Shown here: positions 37,056 through 48,173 of the stretch, piece by piece
Numbering within the stretch: position 1 is the first letter of the stretch
Layout of the letters: each line of letters starts with the position of its first letter
Program-made: the position numbers and the translations under genes
Source of the DNA: Desertibaculum subflavum
Lineage (GTDB): Bacteria > Pseudomonadota > Alphaproteobacteria > Ferrovibrionales > Ferrovibrionaceae
Assembly: GCA_003576705.1 (NCBI GenBank)
Contig: QOZS01000040.1
Coordinates: forward strand, 1-50,842
Length of the DNA stretch: 50,842 bases
Direction: 5' to 3'
The notes under the pieces: generated by a model
What the model was told of the DNA's origin: nothing
Database searches by the model: none
Seen by the model: the letters and a program-made list of their open reading frames with translations, nothing else

Positions 37056-37286
37056 ATGGACGACGGCGTGCTCTACGAGATCCAGTGGCTCGGCAACAGC
37101 GCCCGGGTCAGTGCGATCGATCCGAAGACCGGGGTGGAGGCCACCATCGTCGCCCCGGCCAATGCCACGGAATTCGATATGAAGGCGCTGGCGCGCCGGA
37201 AGCTCGTCTACCTCCTCAATCGCCGGAAAAAGAGCCCGCAAGGCGGCGGGTCGGCCGGCGACGGCCGGGGCGGCATCGTGGTTTAG
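37056..37286 (+). CDS. Small DUF6898-like protein
   Basis: A 76-residue protein from ATG 37056. The core EIQWLGNSARVSAIDPKTGVEATIVAP followed by ARRKLVYLLNRR looks like a short alphaproteobacterial family (DUF6898-like) of beta-strand proteins with a basic end. The Gly-rich tail after residue 60 is probably disordered. No function is known. It is transcribed away from the photolyase and precedes the Liv operon by 88 bases. An in-frame upstream extension (from 36789) crosses the palindrome and the photolyase gene and is rejected. Confidence 0.65.
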   Translation: MDDGVLYEIQWLGNSARVSAIDPKTGVEATIVAPANATEFDMKALARRKLVYLLNRRKKSPQGGGSAGDGRGGIVV

Positions 37287-37374
37287 AGTTGCCGGGGCCC
37301 GAATCGGCCCGATAATTGAACGACAACGGCAAGGCTTCACGGCCCAGGTTTCACGGCGGAGCGCGATCACGGGG

Positions 37375-39556
<2,182 letters not shown>

Positions 39557-39560
<4 letters not shown>

Positions 39561-40359
39561 GCGAGCCGCTGCTCAGCGTGCGCAACCTGACCATGCGGTT
39601 CGGCGGCCTCACCGCGGTCGACGACGTGTCCTTCGACGCCGACCAGGGCGCCATCACCGCCGTGATCGGCCCGAACGGCGCCGGCAAGACGACGCTGTTC
39701 AACTGCCTGACCGGCTTCTACCGGCCCTCGTCCGGCGCATTGCACCTGCAGGCGGCGGGCCATGTCCATCGGCTGGAGCGCATGCAGGGCCACCGCATCG
39801 CGCGTCGCGCCCGGGTCGCCCGCACCTTCCAGAACATCCGCCTGTTCCCGGGCATGACGGCGCTGGAGAACCTGCTGATCGCCCAGCACAACGACCTGAT
39901 GCGCGCCTCGGGCTTCACCTTCCTCGGCATCTTCGGCTGGCCCGGTTACCGCCGGGCGGAGGCGGCGGCGGTGGAGAAGGCGCGCTACTGGCTCGCGCGC
40001 ATGGGCATGGAAGAGCGCGGCGACGACCTCGCCGGCCAGCTTCCCTACGGAGCCCAGCGCCGGCTCGAGATCGCCCGCGCCATGTGCACCGAGCCGGTGC
40101 TGCTCTGCCTCGACGAGCCGGCCGCCGGCCTGAACCCGAGGGAGTCCGCCGAGCTCAACCAGATCCTGCTGCTGATCCGGCGCGAGCATGGCTGCGGCAT
40201 CCTGCTGATCGAGCACGACATGAGCGTGGTGATGGGCATTTCCGACCGCGTCGTCGTGTTGGAATACGGCCGCAAGATCGCCGAGGGGACGCCGGCCGAG
40301 GTGAGCCGCGATCCGAACGTGATCCGCGCCTATCTCGGCGAGGAAGAGAGCGCCGCCTG

Positions 40360-40360
<1 letters not shown>
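39557..40360 (+). CDS. livG: Branched-chain amino-acid ABC ATPase LivG
   Basis: A 267-residue ATPase. It starts at LLSVRNLTMRFGGLTAVDDV, with Walker A GPNGAGKTT, the LivG-specific VARTFQNIRLFPGMTALENLL, a degenerate signature LPYGAQRRLEIARAM, Walker B LLCLDEPAAGLNP and switch His in LLIEHDMSVV. LPYGxQR in place of LSGGQ is normal for LivG. It overlaps livM by 4 bases and livF by 1 base. Confidence 0.94.
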
Positions 40361-41085
<725 letters not shown>

Positions 41086-41096
41086 GAGCTGCTTTT

Positions 41097-41144
41097 GCCG
41101 GCTGCGCCGGCTTGCTACAGTTGCATGAACGCCGCTCTGCGGCG
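41097..41144 (+). other. Two short hairpins in the livF-livK gap
   Basis: GCCGGC-TGC-GCCGGC (41097-41111) and CGCCGC-TCT-GCGGCG (41130-41144) are tight perfect stems of 6 bp with 3-base loops. Without T tracts they are unlikely to be full terminators; protection of the downstream binding-protein mRNA is a possible role. Confidence 0.4.
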
Positions 41145-41180
41145 TGCGACATTGGAAACACTCAGGGAGAGCAGGGAACC

Positions 41181-42293
41181 ATGACGCGACTCTCGACCCT
41201 TCTGTTGGGCACGGCCGCTCTGGCGCTGTTGGCGGGCACCGCGACGGCGCAGATCAAGATTGGCGTCGCCGGGCCGATCACCGGCGATCTCGCGGCCTTC
41301 GGCGAGCAGCTGAAGCGCGGCGCCGAGATGGCGGTGGCCGACATCAACGCGGCCGGCGGCGTCAACGGACAGAAGCTGGAACTGACCGTCGCTGACGACC
41401 GCTGCGACCCGAAGGAGGCCCGCTCGGCGGCCGAGAAGCTGGCCAACCAGAAGGTGGTGTTCGTGGCCGGGCATTTCTGCTCCGGCTCCTCGATCCCGGC
41501 TTCCGAGGTCTACAAGGAAGAGGGCATCCTGCAGATCTCGCCCGCCTCGACCAATCCGGTCTTCACCGAGCGCGGTTATCAGAACGTGTTCCGCGTCTGC
41601 GGCCGCGACGACCAGCAGGGCATGGTGGCCGGCACCTATATCAGCCAGCGCTTCAAGGGCAAGAAGGTCGCCATCGTCCACGACAAGTCGCAATACGGCA
41701 AAGGCCTGGCCGACGAGACGCAGAAGCAACTGAACAAGATTGGCATCAAGGAGGTCATGTACGAGGCGATCAATCCGAAGGAGAAGGACTACTCGGCGCT
41801 GGTCAGCAAGCTGAAGCAGGCCGGTGTCGACGTGATCTATTTCGGCGGCTATCACCCCGAGGCCGGCCTGATCGTCAAGCAGTCGCGCGAACAGGGCTTC
41901 AACGCCCAGCTGATGTCGGGCGACGCGCTGGTCGACAAGGAATTCTGGGCCATCGCGCAGAAGGCGGGCGAGGGCACCCTGATGACTTTCGACGCCGATC
42001 CGCGCAAGGATCCGCGCTCGGCCGCCGTGGTGCAGAAGTTCAAGGCGCAGGGCTACGAGCCGGAGGGCTACACGCTCTACACCTATGCCGCCGTGCAGGT
42101 CTTCGCCAATGCCGCCAAGGCGGCTAAGTCGACCAAGCACGAGGACCTGCTGAAGGCGGTCAAGGCAGGCAGCTTCGACACCGTGCTCGGCCCGATCAAG
42201 TTCGACGCCAAGGGCGACGTCTCCAACCCGGCCTACAAGGTCTATGTCTGGAAGGACGGGAAATACGACTACGTCGACGGCAAGGGCCAGTAA
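41181..42293 (+). CDS. livK: Branched-chain amino-acid binding protein (LivJ/LivK type)
   Basis: A 370-residue periplasmic binding protein. Start ATG 41181 follows CAGGGAACC, and the signal peptide ends at TATA-QIK (about residue 23). IKIGVAGPITGDLAAFGEQLKRG and GHFCSGSSIPASEVYKEEGI are typical of the family, including the pair of Cys and the SPAST ligand-binding element (QISPASTNP). It delivers the substrate to LivHM-GF. Its position after the ATPases, rather than before the permeases, is one of several known liv orders. A strong hairpin follows it. Confidence 0.94.
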   Translation: MTRLSTLLLGTAALALLAGTATAQIKIGVAGPITGDLAAFGEQLKRGAEMAVADINAAGGVNGQKLELTVADDRCDPKEARSAAEKLANQKVVFVAGHFCSGSSIPASEVYKEEGILQISPASTNPVFTERGYQNVFRVCGRDDQQGMVAGTYISQRFKGKKVAIVHDKSQYGKGLADETQKQLNKIGIKEVMYEAINPKEKDYSALVSKLKQAGVDVIYFGGYHPEAGLIVKQSREQGFNAQLMSGDALVDKEFWAIAQKAGEGTLMTFDADPRKDPRSAAVVQKFKAQGYEPEGYTLYTYAAVQVFANAAKAAKSTKHEDLLKAVKAGSFDTVLGPIKFDAKGDVSNPAYKVYVWKDGKYDYVDGKGQ

Positions 42294-42315
42294 CCGGGCC
42301 TTTCGTCCTTTGACC

Positions 42316-42351
42316 TTCGGGGCCGCGGCACCTATGTTCCGCGGCCCCGAA
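42316..42351 (+). terminator. Strong hairpin ending the liv operon
   Basis: Perfect 13-bp stem: arms 42316-42328 and 42339-42351, loop of 10 bases, located 22 bases after the livK stop. Only three scattered T residues follow, so it may rely on stem strength. prfB starts 24 bases later. Confidence 0.65.
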
Positions 42352-42374
42352 CCATTTCTGACCACGGGCTTGTC

Positions 42375-43494
42375 ATGCGTGCCGATATCGAAAATCTAGC
42401 CGCCGAGGCCAAGGCCTCGCTGGAGCGGCTGAGGAGGCATCTTTGACTGGGATGTCTCGCTGCGTCGTCTCGACGAACTGAACGCCAAGGCGGAAGCCCC
42501 GGATCTCTGGAACGACCAGGAAGCGGCGCAGAAGCTGCTGCGCGATCGCACGCGCCTGGAGACCCAGATCAACGGCATCCGCGAGCTGGAGCGTGACCTC
42601 GACGATTCGGTGACCTTGGCCGAGCTCGGCGAGGCCGAGGGCGACGAGAGCTCGATCGAGGAGGCGCGCGCGACGCTGGCCGGCATCCGGCAGCGCGTCA
42701 CCCAGCGCGAGCTGGAGGCGCTGCTCTCCGGCGAGGCCGACGGCAATGACGCCTTCCTCGAAGTGCATGCTGGCGCCGGCGGCACCGAGAGCCAGGACTG
42801 GGCCAACATGCTGCTCCGCATGTATGTGCGCTGGGCCGAGCGCAAGAAGTACAAGGTCGAGTGGATCGAGGAGAGCGAGGGTGAGGAGGCCGGCATCAAG
42901 TCGGCCACCGTGCGCATCTCCGGTCCTAACGCCTATGGCTGGCTCAAGACCGAGAGCGGCGTGCACCGGCTGGTCCGCATCTCGCCCTATGATTCGAACG
43001 CGCGGCGGCACACCTCGTTCGCTTCGGTCGGCGTCTTCCCGGTGATCGACGACACCATCGAGGTCGACATCCAGGAGAAGGACCTGCGCATCGACACCTA
43101 CCGCGCTTCGGGCGCGGGCGGCCAGCACGTCAACCGCACCGACAGTGCGGTGCGCATCACCCATATGCCGACCAATATCGTGGTGCAATGCCAGGCGGAG
43201 CGCTCGCAGCACAAGAACCGCGCCCAGGCGATGTCGATGCTGAAGGCGCGGCTCTACGAGATGGAGCTGCAGAAGCGCGAGGCCGAGAAGCAGGCCATGC
43301 ACGATTCCAAGACCGATATCGGCTGGGGCCACCAGATCCGCTCCTACGTCCTGCACCCCTATCAGATGGTGAAGGACCTCAGGACCGAGGTGGAGACGTC
43401 GGACACGCAAGGCGTGCTGGACGGCGATCTCGACAGCTTCATGGGCGCCGCGCTGGCCCAGCGCGTCGGCGCCGAGCGTCCGGCAGCGAACTGA
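42375..43494 (+). CDS. prfB: Peptide chain release factor 2, with programmed +1 frameshift
   Basis: RF2, read in two frames: 42375-42443 (23 codons), then a +1 shift at CTT TGA (stop at 42444-42446), continuing from 42445 to 43494; the product is 372 residues. AGGAGG lies three bases before CTT, the internal Shine-Dalgarno that drives shifting, as in E. coli. When RF2 is scarce the slow TGA favours the shift, giving autoregulation. The protein has GVHRLVRISPYDSNARRHTSF, with SPY where E. coli has the SPF recognition tripeptide, and the catalytic GAGGQHVNR. It recognises UGA and UAA stops. Confidence 0.95.
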
Positions 43495-43504
43495 CGCTGC
43501 CGCC

Positions 43505-44230
43505 TCAATGCTCGACGATCAGCGTAACGAGATCGGCCGACATGCGCGTCACGCCGTATTCGATCGGCACGCCGTCAGGGTCGACATTCAGGCTTTCGGT
43601 CACCAGCACCGGCCGGCCGCGCTTGAGGCCGAGACGGCGGGATTCCTCCGCCGTCGCCGGGCGTGAGGAAATGCGGGTCCAGCGCCGCGTGTAGTCCTCG
43701 ATGCCGAGCCGGCGCAGCGCCGTGGTGATCGAGTTGTCGGCCGGCAGCACCGCCGGCAGATCGGCCAGGCGCGATCTCGGGAAGTAGTGATCGGAGGTGC
43801 CGACCGGCCTGCCATCGGCCGAGCTCACGGCGATCAGCCGCCAAGTCTCTGCGCCGTCGGCGAGCTTGAGGTCGGCGGCCACCTCCTTCGGCGGAACGAC
43901 GGCTATCACCTCGAGCACCTCGCGGCGCGGCGCACGTTCGCTGCGGCGAACGATCTCGTGGAAGCGTGTCCTCTGGCCGATCGCGTAGTCGAGTGAGCGC
44001 GAGCGGACGAAGATGCCGCGCCCGCGCTCGACCCTGAGCAGGCCGCGATCGGCGAGATGGGCGATCGCCTGGCGGACGGTGTGGCGGTTGACGCCGAAAC
44101 GGTCGGCCAGCATGTGCTCGCTTGGCAGCTGAGCGCCGGCGGCGTAGGCCCCGCCGGCCACATCGGTTTCGATCGCCTGCGCGATCTGGCGCCAGATGGC
44201 GAGCGCGCCGCCCCGGTCGATCAGGCCCAT
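43505..44230 (-). CDS. phnF: GntR/HutC-family regulator PhnF
   Basis: A 241-residue regulator. A winged helix at residues about 10-80 (LAIWRQIAQAIETDVAGGAYAAG, LADRFGVNRHTVRQAIAHLADRGLL, VERGRGIFV) is followed by a UTRA ligand domain (TSDHYFPRSRL, RWTRISSRPATAEESRRLGL, VTESLNVDPDGVPIEYGVTR). It starts at ATG 44230 with AAGGA 7 bases upstream. PhnF proteins repress phn operons and are released by phosphate-starvation-related ligands. It is divergent from phnG, sharing a 114-base control region with a HutC-type repeat and a candidate Pho box. Confidence 0.92.
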   Translation of the reverse strand: MGLIDRGGALAIWRQIAQAIETDVAGGAYAAGAQLPSEHMLADRFGVNRHTVRQAIAHLADRGLLRVERGRGIFVRSRSLDYAIGQRTRFHEIVRRSERAPRREVLEVIAVVPPKEVAADLKLADGAETWRLIAVSSADGRPVGTSDHYFPRSRLADLPAVLPADNSITTALRRLGIEDYTRRWTRISSRPATAEESRRLGLKRGRPVLVTESLNVDPDGVPIEYGVTRMSADLVTLIVEH

Positions 44231-44249
44231 ATCGCTGTCCTTCCCCGCA

Positions 44250-44267
44250 CTGTCACAGCACCGTCGC
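44250..44267 (+). promoter_or_regulatory. Candidate Pho box upstream of phnG
   Basis: CTGTCAC-AGCA-CCGTCGC: the first heptamer matches the PhoB half-site CTGTCAY perfectly and the second 5 of 7, with the standard 4-base spacing. It fits phosphate-starvation induction of the C-P lyase operon. No clear -10 is seen at the expected distance. Confidence 0.5.
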
Positions 44268-44295
44268 GAAACTTTTGCTTTCCTCACATCGCGAC
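44263..44295. other. Spaced inverted repeat in phnF-phnG control region
   Basis: GTCGCGA (44263-44269) and TCGCGAC (44289-44295) are perfect reverse complements 19 bases apart and partly overlap the Pho box candidate. It may be a second operator or chance in GC-rich DNA. Confidence 0.3.
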
Positions 44296-44311
44296 CGGCG
44301 TAGAGTAACAG

Positions 44312-44327
44312 ATATAGACATCTAGAC
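44312..44327 (+). promoter_or_regulatory. Candidate PhnF operator
   Basis: Two adjacent 8-base copies, ATATAGAC and ATCTAGAC, match 7 of 8 positions of the HutC-family site GTMTAKAC and resemble the TATAGAC core of the mycobacterial PhnF site. They lie 18 bases before the phnG ATG, where a bound repressor would block transcription. Confidence 0.55.
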
Positions 44328-44344
44328 AAGTGGGGAAGTGGTCC

Positions 44345-44821
44345 ATGGCGGCGATTTCCGAGGGCCAGAGCGGGACGGGGAGCGAGACGGCGGCGCGGCA
44401 GCGCTGGCTGGCGGTGCTGGCACGCACGCCGCGCGAGCGACTGGAGGCGGCGCTGTCTGAACTGATGCCGGCGCCGCGCTACCGCCCGCTGAAGCCGGCC
44501 GAGGCCGGGCTCGTCATGGTGCGCGGCCGGGCCGGCGGCACGGGCTCGCGCTTCAATCTCGGTGAGATGACGGTGACGCGGGCCGCCATCGCGCTGGAGG
44601 AGGGGCCGGTCGGCATCGGCTATGTGCCGGGCCGCGACCGCCGCCGCGCCGAGCTGGTCGCCGTGTTCGACGCCCTGCTGCAGCTTTCGGACCGCCGGGC
44701 ATCGCTGATGGCGGCTTTGATCGAGCCGCAGGCGGCCGAGATCGAGGCGGCGCGCGCGAACCGCGCCGCCAAGGTGGCGGCAACGCGGGTGTCGTTCTTC
44801 ACCATGGTGCGGGGAGAATAG
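44345..44821 (+). CDS. phnG: C-P lyase core subunit PhnG
   Basis: A 158-residue subunit of the carbon-phosphorus lyase core complex (PhnGHIJ). It has RQRWLAVLARTPRERLEAAL at the N terminus, VMVRGRAGGTGSRFNLGEMTVTRAA in the centre and VGIGYVPGRDRRRAELVAVFDAL after it, all typical of PhnG. The core with PhnI joins the phosphonate to ATP in place of adenine. ATG 44345 has GGGGAAG upstream; a GTG five codons earlier is in frame. phnH begins 2 bases later. Confidence 0.94.
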   Translation: MAAISEGQSGTGSETAARQRWLAVLARTPRERLEAALSELMPAPRYRPLKPAEAGLVMVRGRAGGTGSRFNLGEMTVTRAAIALEEGPVGIGYVPGRDRRRAELVAVFDALLQLSDRRASLMAALIEPQAAEIEAARANRAAKVAATRVSFFTMVRGE

Positions 44822-44823
44822 CG

Positions 44824-45411
44824 ATGCAGACGGTGACCTTGTCCGGCTTCGCCGAGCCGCCGCGCGATTCGCAAGTCACGTTCCGCGCCATGCTGGCGGC
44901 CATCGCCGAGCCCGGTTTGGTGCAGCGGGTCGAGCTCGCGCTTGACGCGCCGGCGCCGCTCGGCCGCGCGCTGGCCTCGGCCTGCCTGACCCTGCTCGAT
45001 TTCGAGACCCCGGTCTGGCTCGCGCCCGGCATCGGCAAGGCGGCCGGCGACTGGATCGCCTTCCATACCGGCGCGCCTTTGGCGACCGATCCGGCGGCCG
45101 CGGCCTTCGCCGTGCTGGCGGAAGGCGACGATCTCCTGCCGCTCGACCGCTTCGCTCTCGGCAGCGACGAATCGCCCGAGCTCGGTGCCAGCCTGCTGGT
45201 CCAGGTGCGGGGCGTCGCGGCGGATGCGGGCGCGGTCTGGTTCGGCCCCGGCATCGAGACGACGCGGCGCGTCGCGGTCGACGGCATCGATGCCCGCTTC
45301 TGGCCGGCGCGGGCGGCGCTGGCGCCGCTCTTCCCGCGCGGGCTCGACATCTTCTTCTGCGCCGGCGACCGCGTGGTCGCGCTGCCGCGCACCACCAAAG
45401 TGGAGGGCTAG
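44824..45411 (+). CDS. phnH: C-P lyase core subunit PhnH
   Basis: A 195-residue subunit. It shows the PhnH pattern GFAEPPRDSQVTFRAMLAAIAEPG near the start, LLDFETPVWLAPG, and PRGLDIFFCAGDRVVALPRTT at the end. In the E. coli complex PhnH docks on PhnG-PhnI-PhnJ as a homodimer related to PLP-fold proteins but without cofactor. The ATG at 44824 is preceded by GGGGAGA at good distance. phnI follows after 4 bases. Confidence 0.93.
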   Translation: MQTVTLSGFAEPPRDSQVTFRAMLAAIAEPGLVQRVELALDAPAPLGRALASACLTLLDFETPVWLAPGIGKAAGDWIAFHTGAPLATDPAAAAFAVLAEGDDLLPLDRFALGSDESPELGASLLVQVRGVAADAGAVWFGPGIETTRRVAVDGIDARFWPARAALAPLFPRGLDIFFCAGDRVVALPRTTKVEG

Positions 45412-45415
45412 GCCC

Positions 45416-46522
45416 ATGTATGTCGCGACCAAGGGCGGCGAGCAGGCCATCGCCAACGCGCATGCGCTGCTGGCCGAGGACCGCCGCGGCGACCCCACGG
45501 TGCCGGAGATCACGCCGGCGCAGATCCGCGAGCAGCTCCGTCTCGGCATCGACCGGGTGATGGCGGAAGGCTCGCTCTACGATCCCGACCTCGCCGCGCT
45601 CGCCCTGAAACAGGCGCGCGGCGACCAGGTCGAGGCAATCTTCCTGCTCCGCGCCTACCGCACCACCTTGCCCAGGCTCGGCTACAGCGAGCCGGTGGCG
45701 ACGCCGGAAATGCGGGTGCACCGGCGCATCTCGGCGACCTTCAAGGAGATCGCCGGCGGCCAGATCCTCGGGCCCACCTTCGACTACACCCAGCGCCTGC
45801 TCGATCCGAGCCTCGCCGAAACGGGCGAGATCGCCGACGCGCCGGCCGCCGGGCAGGGCGTCGCCCATCCGCTGCCGCGCGTCGCTGACACGATCGGCCG
45901 CGAGGGCCTGCTCGAGCCCGACGCGGCGGAGCAGGACGATGGCCCGATCGCCGACCTGACCCGCGAGCCGCTGCGCTTCCCGGCCGACCGCGCCATGCGG
46001 TTGCAGGCGCTGGCCCGCGGCGACGAGGGCTTCCTGCTCTCCATGGGCTATTCGACCCAGCGCGGCTATGCCCGCAACCACCCCTTCGCCGGCGAGATCC
46101 GCATGGGCGAGGTGGCGGTCGAGATGGTGGCCCCGGAATTGGGGTTCGCGATCGACATCGCCGATATCTGCGTCACCGAATGCGACATGGTGAACCAGTT
46201 CAAGGGCTCGAAGACGGAACTCCCGCAATTCACCCGCGGCTATGGCCTCGTCTTCGGCTATGGCGAGCGCAAGGCGATGGCGATGGCGCTGGTCGACCGC
46301 TCGCTCCGCGCCGAGGAGCTCGGCGAGGAGATCACCGCGCCGCCGCAGGACCCGGAATTCGTGCTCTATCACTGCGACAATGTCGAGGCCTCGGGCTTCG
46401 TGCAGCACCTCAAGCTGCCGCACCATGTCGACTTCCAGTCCGAGCTGCATGTCGTGCGCGGCATGCGGGCCGAGGCGGAGAAGGCGCTGGCCGAAAGCCC
46501 GTTCAAGGAGGCCGCCGAATGA
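45416..46522 (+). CDS. phnI: C-P lyase core subunit PhnI
   Basis: A 368-residue subunit, the nucleosidase that exchanges the adenine of ATP for the phosphonate. It begins MYVATKGGEQAIANAHALLAE, the highly conserved PhnI N terminus, and shows GYARNHPFAGEIRMGEVAVE, FAIDIADICVTECDMVNQF and GYGLVFGYGERKAMAMALVDR. Length is the same as in E. coli (about 354) plus a small insertion. GGAGG lies 10 bases before the ATG. Its stop overlaps the phnJ start by 4 bases. Confidence 0.95.
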   Translation: MYVATKGGEQAIANAHALLAEDRRGDPTVPEITPAQIREQLRLGIDRVMAEGSLYDPDLAALALKQARGDQVEAIFLLRAYRTTLPRLGYSEPVATPEMRVHRRISATFKEIAGGQILGPTFDYTQRLLDPSLAETGEIADAPAAGQGVAHPLPRVADTIGREGLLEPDAAEQDDGPIADLTREPLRFPADRAMRLQALARGDEGFLLSMGYSTQRGYARNHPFAGEIRMGEVAVEMVAPELGFAIDIADICVTECDMVNQFKGSKTELPQFTRGYGLVFGYGERKAMAMALVDRSLRAEELGEEITAPPQDPEFVLYHCDNVEASGFVQHLKLPHHVDFQSELHVVRGMRAEAEKALAESPFKEAAE

Positions 46523-47400
46523 CCGCCGACGGTTATAACTTCGGCTACCTCGACGAGCAGACCAAGCGGATGATCCGCCGCGCCATCCTGAAGGGCGTGG
46601 CGATCCCGGGCTACCAGGTGCCGTTCGGCAGTCGCGAGATGCCGCTGCCCTATGGCTGGGGCACCGGCGGCATCCAGATCACCGCCGCGGTGATCGGGCC
46701 GGGCGATACCTTGAAGGTGATCGACCAGGGCGCCGACGACACCACCAACGCCGTCAGCATCCGCAACTTCTTCGTGCGCATGTGCGATGTGGCGACGACC
46801 GAGCGCACCGCCGAGGCCAGCATCATCCAGACCCGCCACCGCATCCCCGAGCGCAAGCTCGCGCCCGGCCAGATCCTGGTCTACCAGGTGCCGATCCCGG
46901 AGCCCTTGCGCTGGCTCGAGCCGCGCGAGACCGAGACGCGCAAGATGCATGCGCTGCGCGAATACGGCGTCATGCATGTGAAGCTTTACGAGGATATCTC
47001 GGTCAAGGGCCGGGTCTCCACGGCCTACGACTATCCGGTCTTGGTCAACGGCCGCTACATCATGCGCCCCTCGCCGATCCCGAAATTCGACACCCCGAAG
47101 ATGCACCGCATGGCGGCACTGCAGCTGTTCGGCGCCGGGCGCGAGAAGCGCATCTACGCCGTGCCGCCTTACACGGATGTCGTCCCGCTCGATTTCGAGG
47201 ACCATCCCTTCACCATCGAGACATGGGACCAGGCCTGCGCGCTCTGCGGCGCGACGACCAGCTTCCTCGACGAGGTGATCCTCGACGACCGGGGTCGGCG
47301 CATGTTCGTCTGCTCCGACACCGATTTCTGCCAGGAGCGGCGCGAGGCCGGCCACCGGGGCGATGGCGGGCCCAACCCGCTCGAGGAGGCGGCTGAATGA
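46519..47400 (+). CDS. phnJ: C-P lyase radical SAM subunit PhnJ
   Basis: A 293-residue radical SAM enzyme that breaks the carbon-phosphorus bond of ribosyl-methylphosphonate triphosphate-derived substrate. The four Cys of its iron-sulfur motif are at 240, 243, 265 and 271 (CALC...FVCSDTDFC), one residue off E. coli numbering. It starts YNFGYLDEQTKRMIRRAILKG, and LPYGWGTGGIQ and IIQTRHRIPE are further family blocks. ATGA overlaps link it to phnI and phnK. Confidence 0.96.
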   Translation: MTADGYNFGYLDEQTKRMIRRAILKGVAIPGYQVPFGSREMPLPYGWGTGGIQITAAVIGPGDTLKVIDQGADDTTNAVSIRNFFVRMCDVATTERTAEASIIQTRHRIPERKLAPGQILVYQVPIPEPLRWLEPRETETRKMHALREYGVMHVKLYEDISVKGRVSTAYDYPVLVNGRYIMRPSPIPKFDTPKMHRMAALQLFGAGREKRIYAVPPYTDVVPLDFEDHPFTIETWDQACALCGATTSFLDEVILDDRGRRMFVCSDTDFCQERREAGHRGDGGPNPLEEAAE

Positions 47401-48173
47401 CCGACGATCCCGTTCTCACCGTCACAGGCCTCGCCAAGGCCTATGGCCGCCGCGTCGCCTGCCGCGACGTGTCGTTCGAGCTCTGGCCCGGCGAGGTGCT
47501 CGCTGTGGTCGGCGAGAGCGGCTCCGGCAAGACCACTCTGCTCAACTGCCTGGGCGGCCTGGTGCCGCCCGATGCCGGGCGCGTGCGCTTCCGCCGCCGC
47601 TCGGGCGAGGTGATCGACCTCGTCGCCGCCTCGGAAGCGCTGCGCCGCGCCATCCTGCGCGCCGAATGGGGCTTCGTGCGGCAGAACCCGCGCGACGGCT
47701 TGCGCTTCGGCGTCAGCGCCGGCGCCAATGTCGGCGAGCCCTTGATGGCGATCGGCGGCCGGCATTACGGCCATATCCGCGGCTCGGCCAGTGAATGGCT
47801 CGACGCTGTCGAGATCGATCCGGCGCGGATGGACGACCTGCCGTCGAGCTTCTCCGGCGGCATGCAGCAGCGCCTGCAGATCGCCCGCAACCTGGTCACG
47901 CATCCCGCCATCGTGCTGATGGACGAGCCGACCGGCGGCCTCGACGTCTCGGTGCAGGCCCGCCTGCTCGACCTGATCCGCCGCCTGGTGCGTGAGGCCG
48001 GCGTCGCCGCCATCGTGGTGACGCACGATCTCGGCGTCGCCCGCCTGCTCGCCGACCGCATGCTGGTGATGCGCCAGGGCTGCGTGGTGGAAGCGGGCCT
48101 CACCGACCAGCTTCTGGACGACCCGCAGCACGCCTATACCCAGCTGCTGGTCTCCTCCGTGCTGACGGTGTGA
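47397..48173 (+). CDS. phnK: C-P lyase system ATPase PhnK
   Basis: A 258-residue ABC-type ATPase without membrane partner. Walker A GESGSGKTT, FVRQNPRDGLRFGVSAGANVGEPLM in the PhnK-specific insert, signature FSGGMQQRLQIARNL, Walker B IVLMDEPTGGLD and switch His in VVTHDLGV. PhnK binds the PhnJ face of the core complex and its ATPase cycle opens the active site. It overlaps phnJ and phnL by 4 bases each. Confidence 0.94.
   Translation: MTDDPVLTVTGLAKAYGRRVACRDVSFELWPGEVLAVVGESGSGKTTLLNCLGGLVPPDAGRVRFRRRSGEVIDLVAASEALRRAILRAEWGFVRQNPRDGLRFGVSAGANVGEPLMAIGGRHYGHIRGSASEWLDAVEIDPARMDDLPSSFSGGMQQRLQIARNLVTHPAIVLMDEPTGGLDVSVQARLLDLIRRLVREAGVAAIVVTHDLGVARLLADRMLVMRQGCVVEAGLTDQLLDDPQHAYTQLLVSSVLTV

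Noticed and set aside
42375..42446. prfB as a pseudogene or sequencing error because of the early TGA
   Set aside because: AGGAGG three bases before CTT TGA C is the canonical RF2 programmed frameshift site, and the downstream frame is complete.
44231..44344. A sigma-54 or standard -35/-10 promoter in the phnF-phnG gap
   Set aside because: No pair of hexamers with 16-18 base spacing and no GG-N10-GC element could be fitted convincingly, so only the regulator sites are reported.
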